64,000 nucleotides of DNA from JAAFJM01 sp964529175 (GTDB lineage Bacteria; Bacteroidota; Bacteroidia; UKL13-3), in NCBI GenBank assembly GCA_964529175.1, contig CAZGVO010000001.1, positions 124,001-188,000 of the forward strand, given 5' to 3'. A program made the translations under genes and the position numbers. The notes beneath the pieces are model-generated. The model worked only from the letters and a program-made list of their open reading frames with translations, was not told the origin of the DNA and searched no databases. Position 1 is the first letter of the stretch. The number at the start of each line of letters is the position of its first letter. This document shows, piece after piece, positions 1 through 7,827 of the stretch.

Positions 1-925
1 TGATTTCACTTTTTTCAAACAAATAATCTAACAAACGAGCTGGTAATTTAAATGGAAACAAATTATTAACCTGACGGTTAGGATTTGCAGCCTTTATATT
101 CATCAATTCATTTCTGCACGACTCTTCTTTTTTATCATTAAGCCAGCTAACTTGAATTTCGAAATTGTAATTTTTTTCTGCTATTAAACGCGCCCCAAAA
201 CTTGATAAACGTAAAACAGAAGGACCACTCAAACCCCAATGGGTAATCATAATTGGACCTGTATTTTCAAGTTTTAATTCAGGAATTCTAATTTTAACTG
301 GGTTAACAGCTATACCTGAAAGTTCGTTTAAAGGATTATTGGGTAAGTTAAATGTAAATAATGAAGGAACAGGCTCTATAATTTCGTGACCCAAAGTTTT
401 TATCCAATTTAATTGTTCTTCTTTAGGAGCACCGCCAGTGGTAACAATTACTTTATTACATTCAATATTCTCACCATCAGCTATGTATAATTTAAAACTA
501 GTATCGCGGGTTTCTATTCTTCTAACCTCTTTGTTGTTTAAAATTTCAATTTTAAGCTTTTTAGCTTCTTTCATCAAACAATCAATAATGGTTTGGCTAT
601 CGTCAGTAGTAGGAAACATGCGCCCATCAGGCTCCGTTTTAAGCTTAACTTTTTTACTTTCGAACCAAGCTACAGTATCAGTAGTAGAAAAGCGACTAAA
701 AGCGCTCTTAAGGTGCTTTTCGCCCCTAGGATACGACAATGACAATTGCTTTAGATCAAAGCATGCATGAGTAACATTGCATCTTCCACCACCCGAAATT
801 TTTACTTTTTGTAAAAGCTTAGCTGTTTTTTCTAAAATAATAACTTCGGCTTCAGCATTAGCATTAGCAGCACTAATAGCTGCAAAAAAACCAGCTGCTC
901 CTCCTCCAATTACAACAATTTTCAC
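1..925 (-). CDS. NAD(P)/FAD-dependent oxidoreductase, BaiN/HI0933 family (partial)
   Basis: The first 308 codons are present; the 3' part lies beyond the left edge. The start is GTG at 925, directly before the dinucleotide-binding motif VIGGGAAGFFAA (residues 5-16), with no ATG at a suitable place. GGGRCNVT at residues 45-52 is the hallmark of the HI0933/BaiN flavoprotein family, and GRMFPTTDDS follows further on. Members are cytosolic FAD proteins of about 400 residues. BaiN acts in bile-acid dehydroxylation, but the substrate of most members, this one included, is not known. The gene stands alone, with its own promoter-like sequence at 962-994. Family assignment is firm, function open. Confidence 0.9.
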   Translation of the reverse strand, partial: MKIVVIGGGAAGFFAAISAANANAEAEVIILEKTAKLLQKVKISGGGRCNVTHACFDLKQLSLSYPRGEKHLKSAFSRFSTTDTVAWFESKKVKLKTEPDGRMFPTTDDSQTIIDCLMKEAKKLKIEILNNKEVRRIETRDTSFKLYIADGENIECNKVIVTTGGAPKEEQLNWIKTLGHEIIEPVPSLFTFNLPNNPLNELSGIAVNPVKIRIPELKLENTGPIMITHWGLSGPSVLRLSSFGARLIAEKNYNFEIQVSWLNDKKEESCRNELMNIKAANPNRQVNNLFPFKLPARLLDYLFEKSEI

Positions 926-961
926 TAGCGAATATAGGTTTAAATAAATTTTGTGAGGATG

Positions 962-994
962 CAAAAGTAAGTGTTTTTAGGGCTAATATCCAAA
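962..994 (-). promoter_or_regulatory. Predicted promoter of the flavoprotein gene
   Basis: Read on the minus strand: TTTG (991-994), 21 bases, then TACTTTTG (962-969), a full match to the Bacteroidota -7 box TAnnTTTG. The spacing is slightly longer than the usual 19. It lies 37 bases 5' of the GTG start. Confidence 0.5.
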
Positions 995-1023
995 TTTTGC
1001 GGCTTTTACGATTTATATCAAAA

Positions 1024-1056
1024 AAAGAGCCTGTAAAATAAATTTACAGGCTCTTT
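1024..1056 (-). terminator. Rho-independent terminator of the secreted hydrolase gene
   Basis: A perfect 14-bp stem (1024-1037 with 1043-1056) contains GAGCCTGTAAA and its complement around a 5-base loop. On the minus strand a T run follows the stem. It lies 26 bases after the stop codon at 1082. Confidence 0.85.
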
Positions 1057-1081
1057 AAATATTTTGATATAAAAATTAAGC

Positions 1082-2614
1082 TTATTGAATTGCTAAACGC
1101 TTAGTTGCACTAGCTCCATTTGCTAATTTTACATTTACCAAATAAATACCTTTAGTTAAGTTTTCAGTATTTAAAACTACTTCGTGAGCTGAAACTGCAT
1201 TTTGAGTTAAAACTACTTTACCAGTAATATCAAATACATTTACTTGGCTAATAACTGCTTGGCCATTATCCATGCTTACAGTTACATTTTCTTTAGCTGG
1301 GTTAGGATATAAACCTAATAAACCTGACACATTAACTACTTCGTTTACACCGCTAGTTGGTAATAAATCTAACTGAACAGCAATACGAGGAGAGATAAAT
1401 TGAGCAATTGTATCAATATAAGCTTTAGCACGAGCTGCGCTCATAAATGGATTGGTTAACATAGCTAATGAATCAGCATTTCTACCTGTTCCAGCACCGT
1501 AGTTATTGTTAGCTTGAACTGTAGCTCTATCCCACCATTCCCAAGGAGAACCTTCAGCAGGGAAACTTGAAATAAATGGATATAAATTTTTAACACCACC
1601 AGTAATTGTTAATGCTCTTGCAGTAATTGCATCATTATAAACTCCAGCGTTCATTTTATTATTAATTCCTAAAGAGTTTGCATAAGGAATAACAGAACCA
1701 GCACCTGAAGCACTTTCAATAACAGTAGCACCAGTTGTAGGAACTAGTACATTTCCTGTTCTGTATGGAGCAAATCTATCAGTTGGACAATGTAAACCAA
1801 TAATTGGTAAAGTTGCGTTATCCATCCAAGTAGTATCGCCCATAGCACCACCATAGTTAAATACCATATGAGCATTGCCTGAAACAGATGCATCGCCACC
1901 ATAGTTAAAGAAAGGAGCTCCTCCAATTCCATTCCAATCGCCTAATGTATCTACATTAACCATTGGAGAGAAATCACCTCTTTGGAATTTCAATTTACCT
2001 TCAATATCTAATCGGCTATTAACCGCTGCTAAACCTAAAGCAACGTAACCGCCTGTACCTTGGCCACCAACAACAATTCTTGAAGTGTCAATTTTATAGG
2101 TTTCAGCATTTACACGCATAAAACGAATAGCATTTCTTACATCTTGAATAGCGCGGTAAGTCGCTTTAATTAATTGCTCAGTAGCTCTTGCGGGAAGGTC
2201 GTTAGGGTTCCATCCTAAACGGTAATTAACAGCCATTACAACATAACCACGTTTTGATAAACGAGTAGCTAATTCAACAATAGAGCTATCGTTTTTGTTA
2301 CCTGTAGGTTGTTGGTTAATAATAGCTGGTAAATAACTACCAGTAGAAGCCAAAATAATCAATGGTCTTTTAACGGCAGTATCGCCTTCTGGTTGGTAAA
2401 TATCGCATCTTAATGAAGTTGTGATTATTGGTGGCGTGTTTGGCGGAAAAATATTGATAGCTCTGTTAGAGTCATACTCAATATTGGCTGTTTTTAAAAC
2501 ATTAGCAAAAACCTCATCAACATAGCGCTTTTGAGCAGTTGCGTTCATGCAAATGGCCGCAAAAGCAAATACGGTAATTAAACTTAGTAAATTCTTTTTC
2601 ATTTTTTTTGTCAT
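1082..2614 (-). CDS. Secreted alpha/beta-hydrolase-like protein with T9SS sorting domain
   Basis: 510 residues. A Sec signal peptide ends at about NATAQ (residues 24-28); a second in-frame ATG at 2602 gives the more usual start MKKNLLSL. Residues about 65-330 look like an alpha/beta-hydrolase fold (DIYQP, RGYVVMAVNYRLG, then the elbow region after DTSRIVVGG). The nucleophile elbow reads G184-Q-G-T-G188, so glycine occupies the place where GxSxG esterases carry the catalytic serine. The C-terminus (YPNPAKENVTVSM to the end) is a T9SS type A sorting domain, so the protein should cross the outer membrane and be anchored or released. It may be an inactive binding homologue, or the nucleophile may sit elsewhere. 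Neighbours give no clear functional link. Confidence 0.8.
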   Translation of the reverse strand: MTKKMKKNLLSLITVFAFAAICMNATAQKRYVDEVFANVLKTANIEYDSNRAINIFPPNTPPIITTSLRCDIYQPEGDTAVKRPLIILASTGSYLPAIINQQPTGNKNDSSIVELATRLSKRGYVVMAVNYRLGWNPNDLPARATEQLIKATYRAIQDVRNAIRFMRVNAETYKIDTSRIVVGGQGTGGYVALGLAAVNSRLDIEGKLKFQRGDFSPMVNVDTLGDWNGIGGAPFFNYGGDASVSGNAHMVFNYGGAMGDTTWMDNATLPIIGLHCPTDRFAPYRTGNVLVPTTGATVIESASGAGSVIPYANSLGINNKMNAGVYNDAITARALTITGGVKNLYPFISSFPAEGSPWEWWDRATVQANNNYGAGTGRNADSLAMLTNPFMSAARAKAYIDTIAQFISPRIAVQLDLLPTSGVNEVVNVSGLLGLYPNPAKENVTVSMDNGQAVISQVNVFDITGKVVLTQNAVSAHEVVLNTENLTKGIYLVNVKLANGASATKRLAIQ

Positions 2615-2707
2615 TTTTGTGTAATGGCAAATAAATAGTTTTTTATGAAAACAAAAAACAAGTTTTTTACTAATAGCCTAAATAAAAAAGATTTAATGTT
2701 TGGTTAA

Positions 2708-3787
2708 CTAAACAAAGTTGCCAATTAAGGTTTCAAGTGTTAATCCAGGGCCAAATCCGCAGGCAAAAACATTTCCTTTTCTGCCCTCTTGCTGCATCTT
2801 TTTTAAAACAAACAAAATGGTAGCTGAACTCATATTACCATAGTTTTTCAATACACTAAAGGACGCTGCAACATCATCAATACTTAAATTTAATTCAGAT
2901 TGAATGGTTTCTATAATTTTTCGTCCACCTGGGTGTATGGCCCAATTACTTATGTTGTTTTTAGGCAAATTGGCTTGTGCTAAAACTCCATTTAACAAAT
3001 TACCGATACCTGTTTTTATCAATTCAGGAATAAAAGCGCTTAAGGTCATTAAAAAACCAGTTTCTGACAAGTGCCAAGCCATATCGTTTTTTCCACTAAA
3101 TACTACTTGACTGTAAAACGAGTTCAATTCGATTGAATTATCGTAAGTGGGGTTTGAAGTAACAATGGTGGCTGCTGCGCCATCGGCAAAAAGTAAGTTA
3201 GCAGCTACATTATCCATACTAAAATTACTTTGAAAATGAAGTGTGCAAAGCTCAACTGAAACTACCAGAACCTTATGTTCTTTGTTTTCAGCACAAAAAG
3301 CATTTGCCATTTTTAATGCATGAAAAACCGCATAACAACCCATAAAATTTACCGAAGTTCGGTGGGTATTGTTTGGCAAATTAAGTTGCTCCATTAATAC
3401 TAAATCCAAACCAGGGGCAGCCATTCCGGTACAACTGACTGTTATTAAATGAGTTACGTCTTTCAAATCAATTTCATCGTTCAAACAATTATTTACTGCA
3501 TTTACGCACATTGGCGGAGCTACTTTAAAAAAAAGCTCCATACGCTTATCAATACTAGGAAAAGGCTCTTGTAAATTAGTGGGTAAAAGTTGATTTACTT
3601 GCAATGAAGGGTGATAATCAGGTATGGCACTATAACGGGTTTCAATTCCACACCTATCGTACATTAATGCCATTTTACGCTTTTCATCTACCGAGATTTC
3701 ATAAAAATTTTGCATAAAGCTGCTTACCTCTTTTTGCATCATTTTATAAGGTGCAGGAGCTGTTCCAATTTTATTTATAAATCCCAT
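2708..3787 (-). CDS. Type III polyketide synthase (chalcone/stilbene synthase family)
   Basis: 359 residues, a normal length for a homodimeric type III PKS. The catalytic triad is visible: Cys151 in NFMGCYAV, His285 in AIHPGG and Asn318 in YGNMSSA; GFGPGLTLE lies near the C-terminus. Such enzymes extend an acyl-CoA starter with malonyl-CoA and cyclise the product, giving pyrones, resorcinols or phloroglucinols. The start codon lies inside the 3' end of the UbiA-type gene (13-bp overlap), so the two are co-transcribed and probably translationally coupled. This suggests an aromatic polyketide that is prenylated, or a membrane lipid. Starter unit and product cannot be read from sequence. Confidence 0.92.
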   Translation of the reverse strand: MGFINKIGTAPAPYKMMQKEVSSFMQNFYEISVDEKRKMALMYDRCGIETRYSAIPDYHPSLQVNQLLPTNLQEPFPSIDKRMELFFKVAPPMCVNAVNNCLNDEIDLKDVTHLITVSCTGMAAPGLDLVLMEQLNLPNNTHRTSVNFMGCYAVFHALKMANAFCAENKEHKVLVVSVELCTLHFQSNFSMDNVAANLLFADGAAATIVTSNPTYDNSIELNSFYSQVVFSGKNDMAWHLSETGFLMTLSAFIPELIKTGIGNLLNGVLAQANLPKNNISNWAIHPGGRKIIETIQSELNLSIDDVAASFSVLKNYGNMSSATILFVLKKMQQEGRKGNVFACGFGPGLTLETLIGNFV

Positions 3788-4668
3788 TTAGTGTTTATAT
3801 GTTTAAAATATATTTCTGTTATAAAATAGCTTGCTAACAGTAAAGATGACAACATATTCATGCGCATAGTGTTTTCAAAATTGGCATTTTTGTAGTCGTT
3901 AAAAACCTGATAGGCCCACCATAAAAAGAAAGCCACAACTGGAAACAAAAAACCTTGAAACCAATAAAAATGTAAAAATTGAGGTGTAATAATTTCAGTT
4001 TGAATAAAAAATAATGCAGTGGCAATTAAAAACAATATGGCACTAAAAATAAAAGTGCCTTTATAACCTAAAAGAATACTTAAAGTAATATCTCCAGCTG
4101 CTTTATCTTGCTTATGCTGGTAAATCTGCGATAGTGGATAAGTAGCACCAATTAACAGAGATGGGACAAAGAATATAAAACTTGGAAAAGTTTCCATTTT
4201 CAAATCGTTAGTTAAGAACAATAATAAAACTGCATACAGATAACTACCCTGAAAAAAACTAACTGTAATCCAACTGGCAAATGGGTATTTTTTCAGTCTA
4301 ATTCCTTTAAAACTATATGCTCTTGAGGCTAATACATACAACATAATTAATAATGCAAATGCCATACTTACGAAAAAACAAAGTATTAAGCCTACTAAAT
4401 CGAAAATAAAACTGGCGTAAAACAAATTTTTTGTTGCCTTTGGCGGATTTTTTAGTCCTCCAATACTTTCAGTATCGTTATCCATGTAGCTATTATAACC
4501 ATTACTAGCTGGATAAATAAAAACATGCAAAGCAATAAAAGCTAAAATAGCATTTGTAAAATTTATTTCATTAAGCGAAGCCAAAGCAAATAAATACACT
4601 GGCATTAAGAAAAAACTAAACGGAATACGTAAAAGTTTTATTGTATTTTTATCAAAAAAAGGTATCAC
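3775..4668 (-). CDS. UbiA-family prenyltransferase
   Basis: 297 residues with eight or nine predicted membrane helices. The first acidic motif appears as N56...D63-x-D65 (SNGYNSYMDNDTE) and the second as QDKAAGD in the loop after helix 5, both typical of intramembrane aromatic prenyltransferases, which move a polyprenyl group from its diphosphate to an aromatic acceptor. The start is GTG at 4668; an ATG 14 bases 5' is out of frame. The gene overlaps the type III PKS gene by 13 bp, so the polyketide is a likely acceptor. No methyltransferase or oxidase of the pathway lies next to it, so the locus may be minimal or split. Confidence 0.85.
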   Translation of the reverse strand: MIPFFDKNTIKLLRIPFSFFLMPVYLFALASLNEINFTNAILAFIALHVFIYPASNGYNSYMDNDTESIGGLKNPPKATKNLFYASFIFDLVGLILCFFVSMAFALLIMLYVLASRAYSFKGIRLKKYPFASWITVSFFQGSYLYAVLLLFLTNDLKMETFPSFIFFVPSLLIGATYPLSQIYQHKQDKAAGDITLSILLGYKGTFIFSAILFLIATALFFIQTEIITPQFLHFYWFQGFLFPVVAFFLWWAYQVFNDYKNANFENTMRMNMLSSLLLASYFITEIYFKHINTKWDL

Positions 4669-4786
4669 TTTGCATAGTTACACATTTGTTTTGTAATCAA
4701 TTGCATAATTTTGAATATAAATTATAGATATGTCGTTTAAATTACATTATGCCGCTTTGATGCGAAATTAGAACAATTTTTTTTGC

Positions 4787-4804
4787 TCCCGAAAGCTTTC
4801 GGGA
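4787..4804. repeat. 18-bp perfect palindrome
   Basis: TCCCGAAAGCTTTCGGGA is a perfect GC-rich palindrome in the 277-bp AT-rich divergent gap between the UbiA-type gene and the response regulator gene. It has no T run suited to a terminator for either flanking gene, since both start here. Related palindromes with an AGCT core occur inside the repeat at 44724-44886. It could be a dispersed mini-element or a regulator site. Confidence 0.6.
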
Positions 4805-4945
4805 ATAATATCATCTAAAATTTACACCCAACCCATTGGCTTAATTTGTAAATCAAAATGGTATTATCATAAAATAAACTTAATTGTGATTTTAAAACAG
4901 TAAGATTTTTTTTAGTATTTATACATTCGTAAAAAAATTACCACT

Positions 4946-5653
4946 ATGTCGAAAGCTATACAAACACACATACTTTTAGTAGAAGATGAAACCAGCTTAG
5001 GTTTTTTAATGAAAGAAACTTTGCGTTTAGAAGATTACACTGTAAGGCTTTGTAAAGATGGCGAAGAAGGCTTAAGTTCATTTATGAACGAGCGTTTTGA
5101 CTTATGCATATTTGATGTAAATATGCCTAAACTTAGTGGGTTTGAGCTAGCTAAAAAAGTAAGAGAAAAAGACCAACATATTCCAATCATTTTTTTAACA
5201 GCCAACTCCTCAGAAAGCGATAAACTGCAAGGGTTTGCCATTGGTGCAGACGAATATATAACCAAACCTTTTAGCACACCAGAATTGCTTGCTCGCATAA
5301 AAGCTGTTTTAAAACGCAGCAGCGCAAGGCCTGAAACCGATTTGGCTGCAAAAGAAGAAGTAATTAGTATTGGCAATACTTCGATAGATACGGTAAATAA
5401 TACATTGGTGGTAAATGGTACTCAGAAAAAAATGAGTAATACTGAAGCTACCCTTTTAAAACTAATGATAGTTAATAAAAATGCTTTATTACCACGAGCT
5501 AACATGCTTTTACACGTTTGGGGAAGAAATGATTTTTACACTGCGCGAAACCTTGATGTGTACATTAATAAAGTAAGAAAACTAATAAAAGAAGACGAAA
5601 GTATTAGCATTGAAAATGTGCACGGAAGTGGCTTTAAACTAATAGCCAATTAA
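4946..5653 (+). CDS. OmpR-family response regulator (RprY-like)
   Basis: 235 residues. The N-terminal receiver has the acidic pair E13/D14, the phosphorylation site D57 (IFDVNMP), Thr in FLTAN and Lys in YITKPF. The C-terminal half (about 135-233) is an OmpR/PhoB winged helix ending in NVHGSGFKL. Overall it resembles RprY of Bacteroides. No histidine kinase gene lies next to it, so it is an orphan regulator whose partner is elsewhere. It is divergent from the UbiA/PKS pair and convergent with the FUSC gene, with only 8 bp between the stops. Confidence 0.93.
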   Translation: MSKAIQTHILLVEDETSLGFLMKETLRLEDYTVRLCKDGEEGLSSFMNERFDLCIFDVNMPKLSGFELAKKVREKDQHIPIIFLTANSSESDKLQGFAIGADEYITKPFSTPELLARIKAVLKRSSARPETDLAAKEEVISIGNTSIDTVNNTLVVNGTQKKMSNTEATLLKLMIVNKNALLPRANMLLHVWGRNDFYTARNLDVYINKVRKLIKEDESISIENVHGSGFKLIAN

Positions 5654-5661
5654 AAGGAAAA

Positions 5662-6756
5662 TTATCCTCTTTTATTTATAATAACTCTGGCTTTTTTTAT
5701 GCTTTTTAAAGCATAAAATCTTATTTTTTCGTAGTGCATTACCCAACCTCCTATTGCTCCCAAGGTACTTCCTAGCATTATATCCCAAAACCTAATATGA
5801 ATTAAGGCGTCTGTGGTATAGTGCATTGGGTTAGCTGTTTCGGCCAAAAGTATGGTCATAGGTGTAATAAAAATTACGGCTAATGCATAATGCCTTACTA
5901 TGAGTATTTCAATAATAAATTGCAAAGCAACAATACTCAAACAAACACTTAAAGAATTACTATTGCTCACTAATAAAATAAGCCAACAAAAACCCAAACC
6001 TACAAAAGTACCTAACATTCGGTGTAAACTTCTGCGCCAAATATGCCTCAAACTAGCACCTTGCATAACTGCCAAACATGATACTGGAACCCAATATGGA
6101 TTTTGCATTTTAAATAAATGAGCCACCAAAACCGAAATTGAAACAAATAAACCAACCGTAAAAGCCTCTAAAAAATCAGTATCAGTAGTTTTTCGAACCA
6201 CCACCACAGAATACTCACTATCAATTAATTGCCTTCTGTAAATCAATAAAGTATAACAAAAAGCCAAAAGGCAAGCAAACATGGTTCCAAGTCCAATTAA
6301 GCCAATTTTTTGTGGGATAATTTGTAAATTAAATGGCATACAACTTGCCATAGCAGCCACAAATATGAAAAAGAAACTTCCAGGAGCAGGAACTTTAAAA
6401 TACAAACAAACCCAATGCACTGCAACCGAAAATAATCCTAAAACTATTAAAGATACATAGGGATTAAAACTGAAACAAATTCCAACAGTAAATGAAATAA
6501 GAAAACCAAATGAACAAACTAAAAGAGTTAGCATTCGACCAGATAAAGTTAATTTGCTAGGTAAATACAGAATAACCAATCCGGCAATACAAGCCAATAT
6601 TCCTGACTGTAGATTATTAAAATACAAACCTAGCAACAAAGGAATTCCGGTACAAAGCGAAGCTAATAAAGGAATATGCCAAACACGTTCTGTTTTTTTT
6701 AATAAAAACAAATATTGAAACTCTTCCTTAATTAGCTGCTTAAGTGGTGTTTTCAT
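5662..6756 (-). CDS. FUSC-family inner membrane protein
   Basis: 364 residues with about ten predicted membrane helices in two groups. The segment around NPYWVPVSCLAVMQGASLRHIWRR followed by a glycine-rich helix (RMLGTFVGLGFCW) is the typical core of the FUSC/YccS/aromatic-acid-exporter family. It is shorter than the E. coli YccS or AaeB proteins (about 650-720) and lacks their large cytosolic domain. A role in efflux of an aromatic acid or other small molecule is inferred from the family only. The start codon overlaps the stop of the dehydratase gene by one base, so it is the last gene of a three-gene operon. Confidence 0.8.
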   Translation of the reverse strand: MKTPLKQLIKEEFQYLFLLKKTERVWHIPLLASLCTGIPLLLGLYFNNLQSGILACIAGLVILYLPSKLTLSGRMLTLLVCSFGFLISFTVGICFSFNPYVSLIVLGLFSVAVHWVCLYFKVPAPGSFFFIFVAAMASCMPFNLQIIPQKIGLIGLGTMFACLLAFCYTLLIYRRQLIDSEYSVVVVRKTTDTDFLEAFTVGLFVSISVLVAHLFKMQNPYWVPVSCLAVMQGASLRHIWRRSLHRMLGTFVGLGFCWLILLVSNSNSLSVCLSIVALQFIIEILIVRHYALAVIFITPMTILLAETANPMHYTTDALIHIRFWDIMLGSTLGAIGGWVMHYEKIRFYALKSIKKARVIINKRG

Positions 6757-6998
6757 TAAGCTTTAAACAAGTTATCTAATACTTGAGCCAATTCTCTATC
6801 TTTATCAGTAACCGTATTTCCAGCATCGTGGGTGGTTAAACTTATATGCACTTTATTGTAAACATTAGTCCATTCAGGATGATGATTCAATTTTTCAATA
6901 GCAAATGATGACTTAACCATCCATGCCAAAGCATCTACAAACGATTTAAAAACAAAGGTTTTAGTTAGCTTATTATTTTCTTCTGTCCAATTATTCAT
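6756..6998 (-). CDS. phhB: 4a-hydroxytetrahydrobiopterin dehydratase (PCD/DCoH)
   Basis: 80 residues, at the short end for the family (about 75-105). Active-site features are present: the histidine pair and Trp of NHHPEW (H39, H40, W43) and the THDAGNTVTDKD stretch (residues 56-67). The enzyme dehydrates 4a-hydroxytetrahydropterin, recycling the cofactor of aromatic amino acid hydroxylases; some homologues act in molybdopterin or folate chemistry. No hydroxylase is in the window. It is the middle gene of an operon: two bases after the cyclase gene and one base overlapping the FUSC gene. Confidence 0.9.
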   Translation of the reverse strand: MNNWTEENNKLTKTFVFKSFVDALAWMVKSSFAIEKLNHHPEWTNVYNKVHISLTTHDAGNTVTDKDRELAQVLDNLFKA

Positions 6999-7000
6999 GG

Positions 7001-7747
7001 CTATATGAGTTTATATAAAACTGGCTTACTTGGGCTTGCATCACTTTCGAACGAGGCAATTTGCATATTAATTAGATACAATCCATCAGCAATTGAATCG
7101 TTTACAAAAACCATTTCTGTTATGGTTGCGTCCATTCTTGTATGATGAGGATATTGCCAAAAAGCATGATGTGTAGCCAAAGCACCTCCATCCTCTTCTC
7201 TATCTACCGAAGGTAAATCTACCAATAAATGTTTAACACTATTATTAGCTAAAAATGTTCCTAAAGAAGGCTCTAAATAAGTTGGGTTATTGCCTGAATA
7301 TTGTCCCAATTTCTTATCGTTACTATTTGGCAAGGTTCTTATAACCAAGGCATTTGCATTTTTATCAAAGTGCTTTGCAATGCTTTCGTTGGTAACAATC
7401 CAATCACCATTTTCTATTTGATTTGGCGTAACTGAAATTACTTGAGCAATTGCAAAAAACTGTTTTAAAGTTTGATTGATGGTAATTCTTTCTTTGCTTA
7501 TATGGCCTACACATTCAGTATGAGTGCCATTTCCATGTGCATTTAAAAACAAGTTTTCACAATTACATGCCCCACCTTCTTGCACCGATCCAACAAAACT
7601 ACCCACTTTTACAGGTTCAAATTTAGGATGAGCAATATAAAATGCATTGGGATTATGTTCTCCACTAAAAAGGGGTAACGAAATATCAAAAGGCTCGGCT
7701 AAATTAGCAGAGTACTTATTTCCATTATGTTCAAATTCAATTATCAT
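7001..7747 (-). CDS. Metal-dependent hydrolase, cyclase family (kynurenine formamidase-like)
   Basis: 248 residues. The stretch HGNGTHTECVGH (residues 71-82) is a variant of the HxGTHxDxPxH metal-binding signature of the cyclase family (PF04199), which includes bacterial kynurenine formamidase KynB, isatin hydrolase and other zinc or manganese amidohydrolases. Here Glu replaces the usual Asp and the first His is shifted by one residue. DLPSVDRE further on fits the family. It is the first gene of an operon with a pterin dehydratase and a FUSC transporter, which would suit aromatic-compound or tryptophan metabolism, but the substrate is inference only. Confidence 0.82.
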   Translation of the reverse strand: MIIEFEHNGNKYSANLAEPFDISLPLFSGEHNPNAFYIAHPKFEPVKVGSFVGSVQEGGACNCENLFLNAHGNGTHTECVGHISKERITINQTLKQFFAIAQVISVTPNQIENGDWIVTNESIAKHFDKNANALVIRTLPNSNDKKLGQYSGNNPTYLEPSLGTFLANNSVKHLLVDLPSVDREEDGGALATHHAFWQYPHHTRMDATITEMVFVNDSIADGLYLINMQIASFESDASPSKPVLYKLI

Positions 7748-7780
7748 TTGGTTTGCAATATAAAATAATAGCCAATAAAA

Positions 7781-7807
7781 AAGCCTGCAAGAAAATCTTA
7801 CAGGCTT
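7781..7807 (-). terminator. Rho-independent terminator of glmS
   Basis: The stem AAGCCTGCAAGA (7781-7792) pairs with TCTTACAGGCTT (7796-7807), with one G:U-type mismatch and a 3-base loop. On the minus strand TTTTATT follows. It lies 20 bases after the glmS stop and 5' of the cyclase operon. Confidence 0.8.
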
Positions 7808-7827
7808 TGATTTTTTAAAAATATATT

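Noticed and set aside
438..770. Plus-strand open frame of 110 codons
   Set aside because: It is the antisense of the flavoprotein gene, whose minus-strand frame carries clear FAD motifs.
4787..4804. Palindrome as a transcription terminator
   Set aside because: Both flanking genes start, not end, at this gap, and no T run follows the hairpin.
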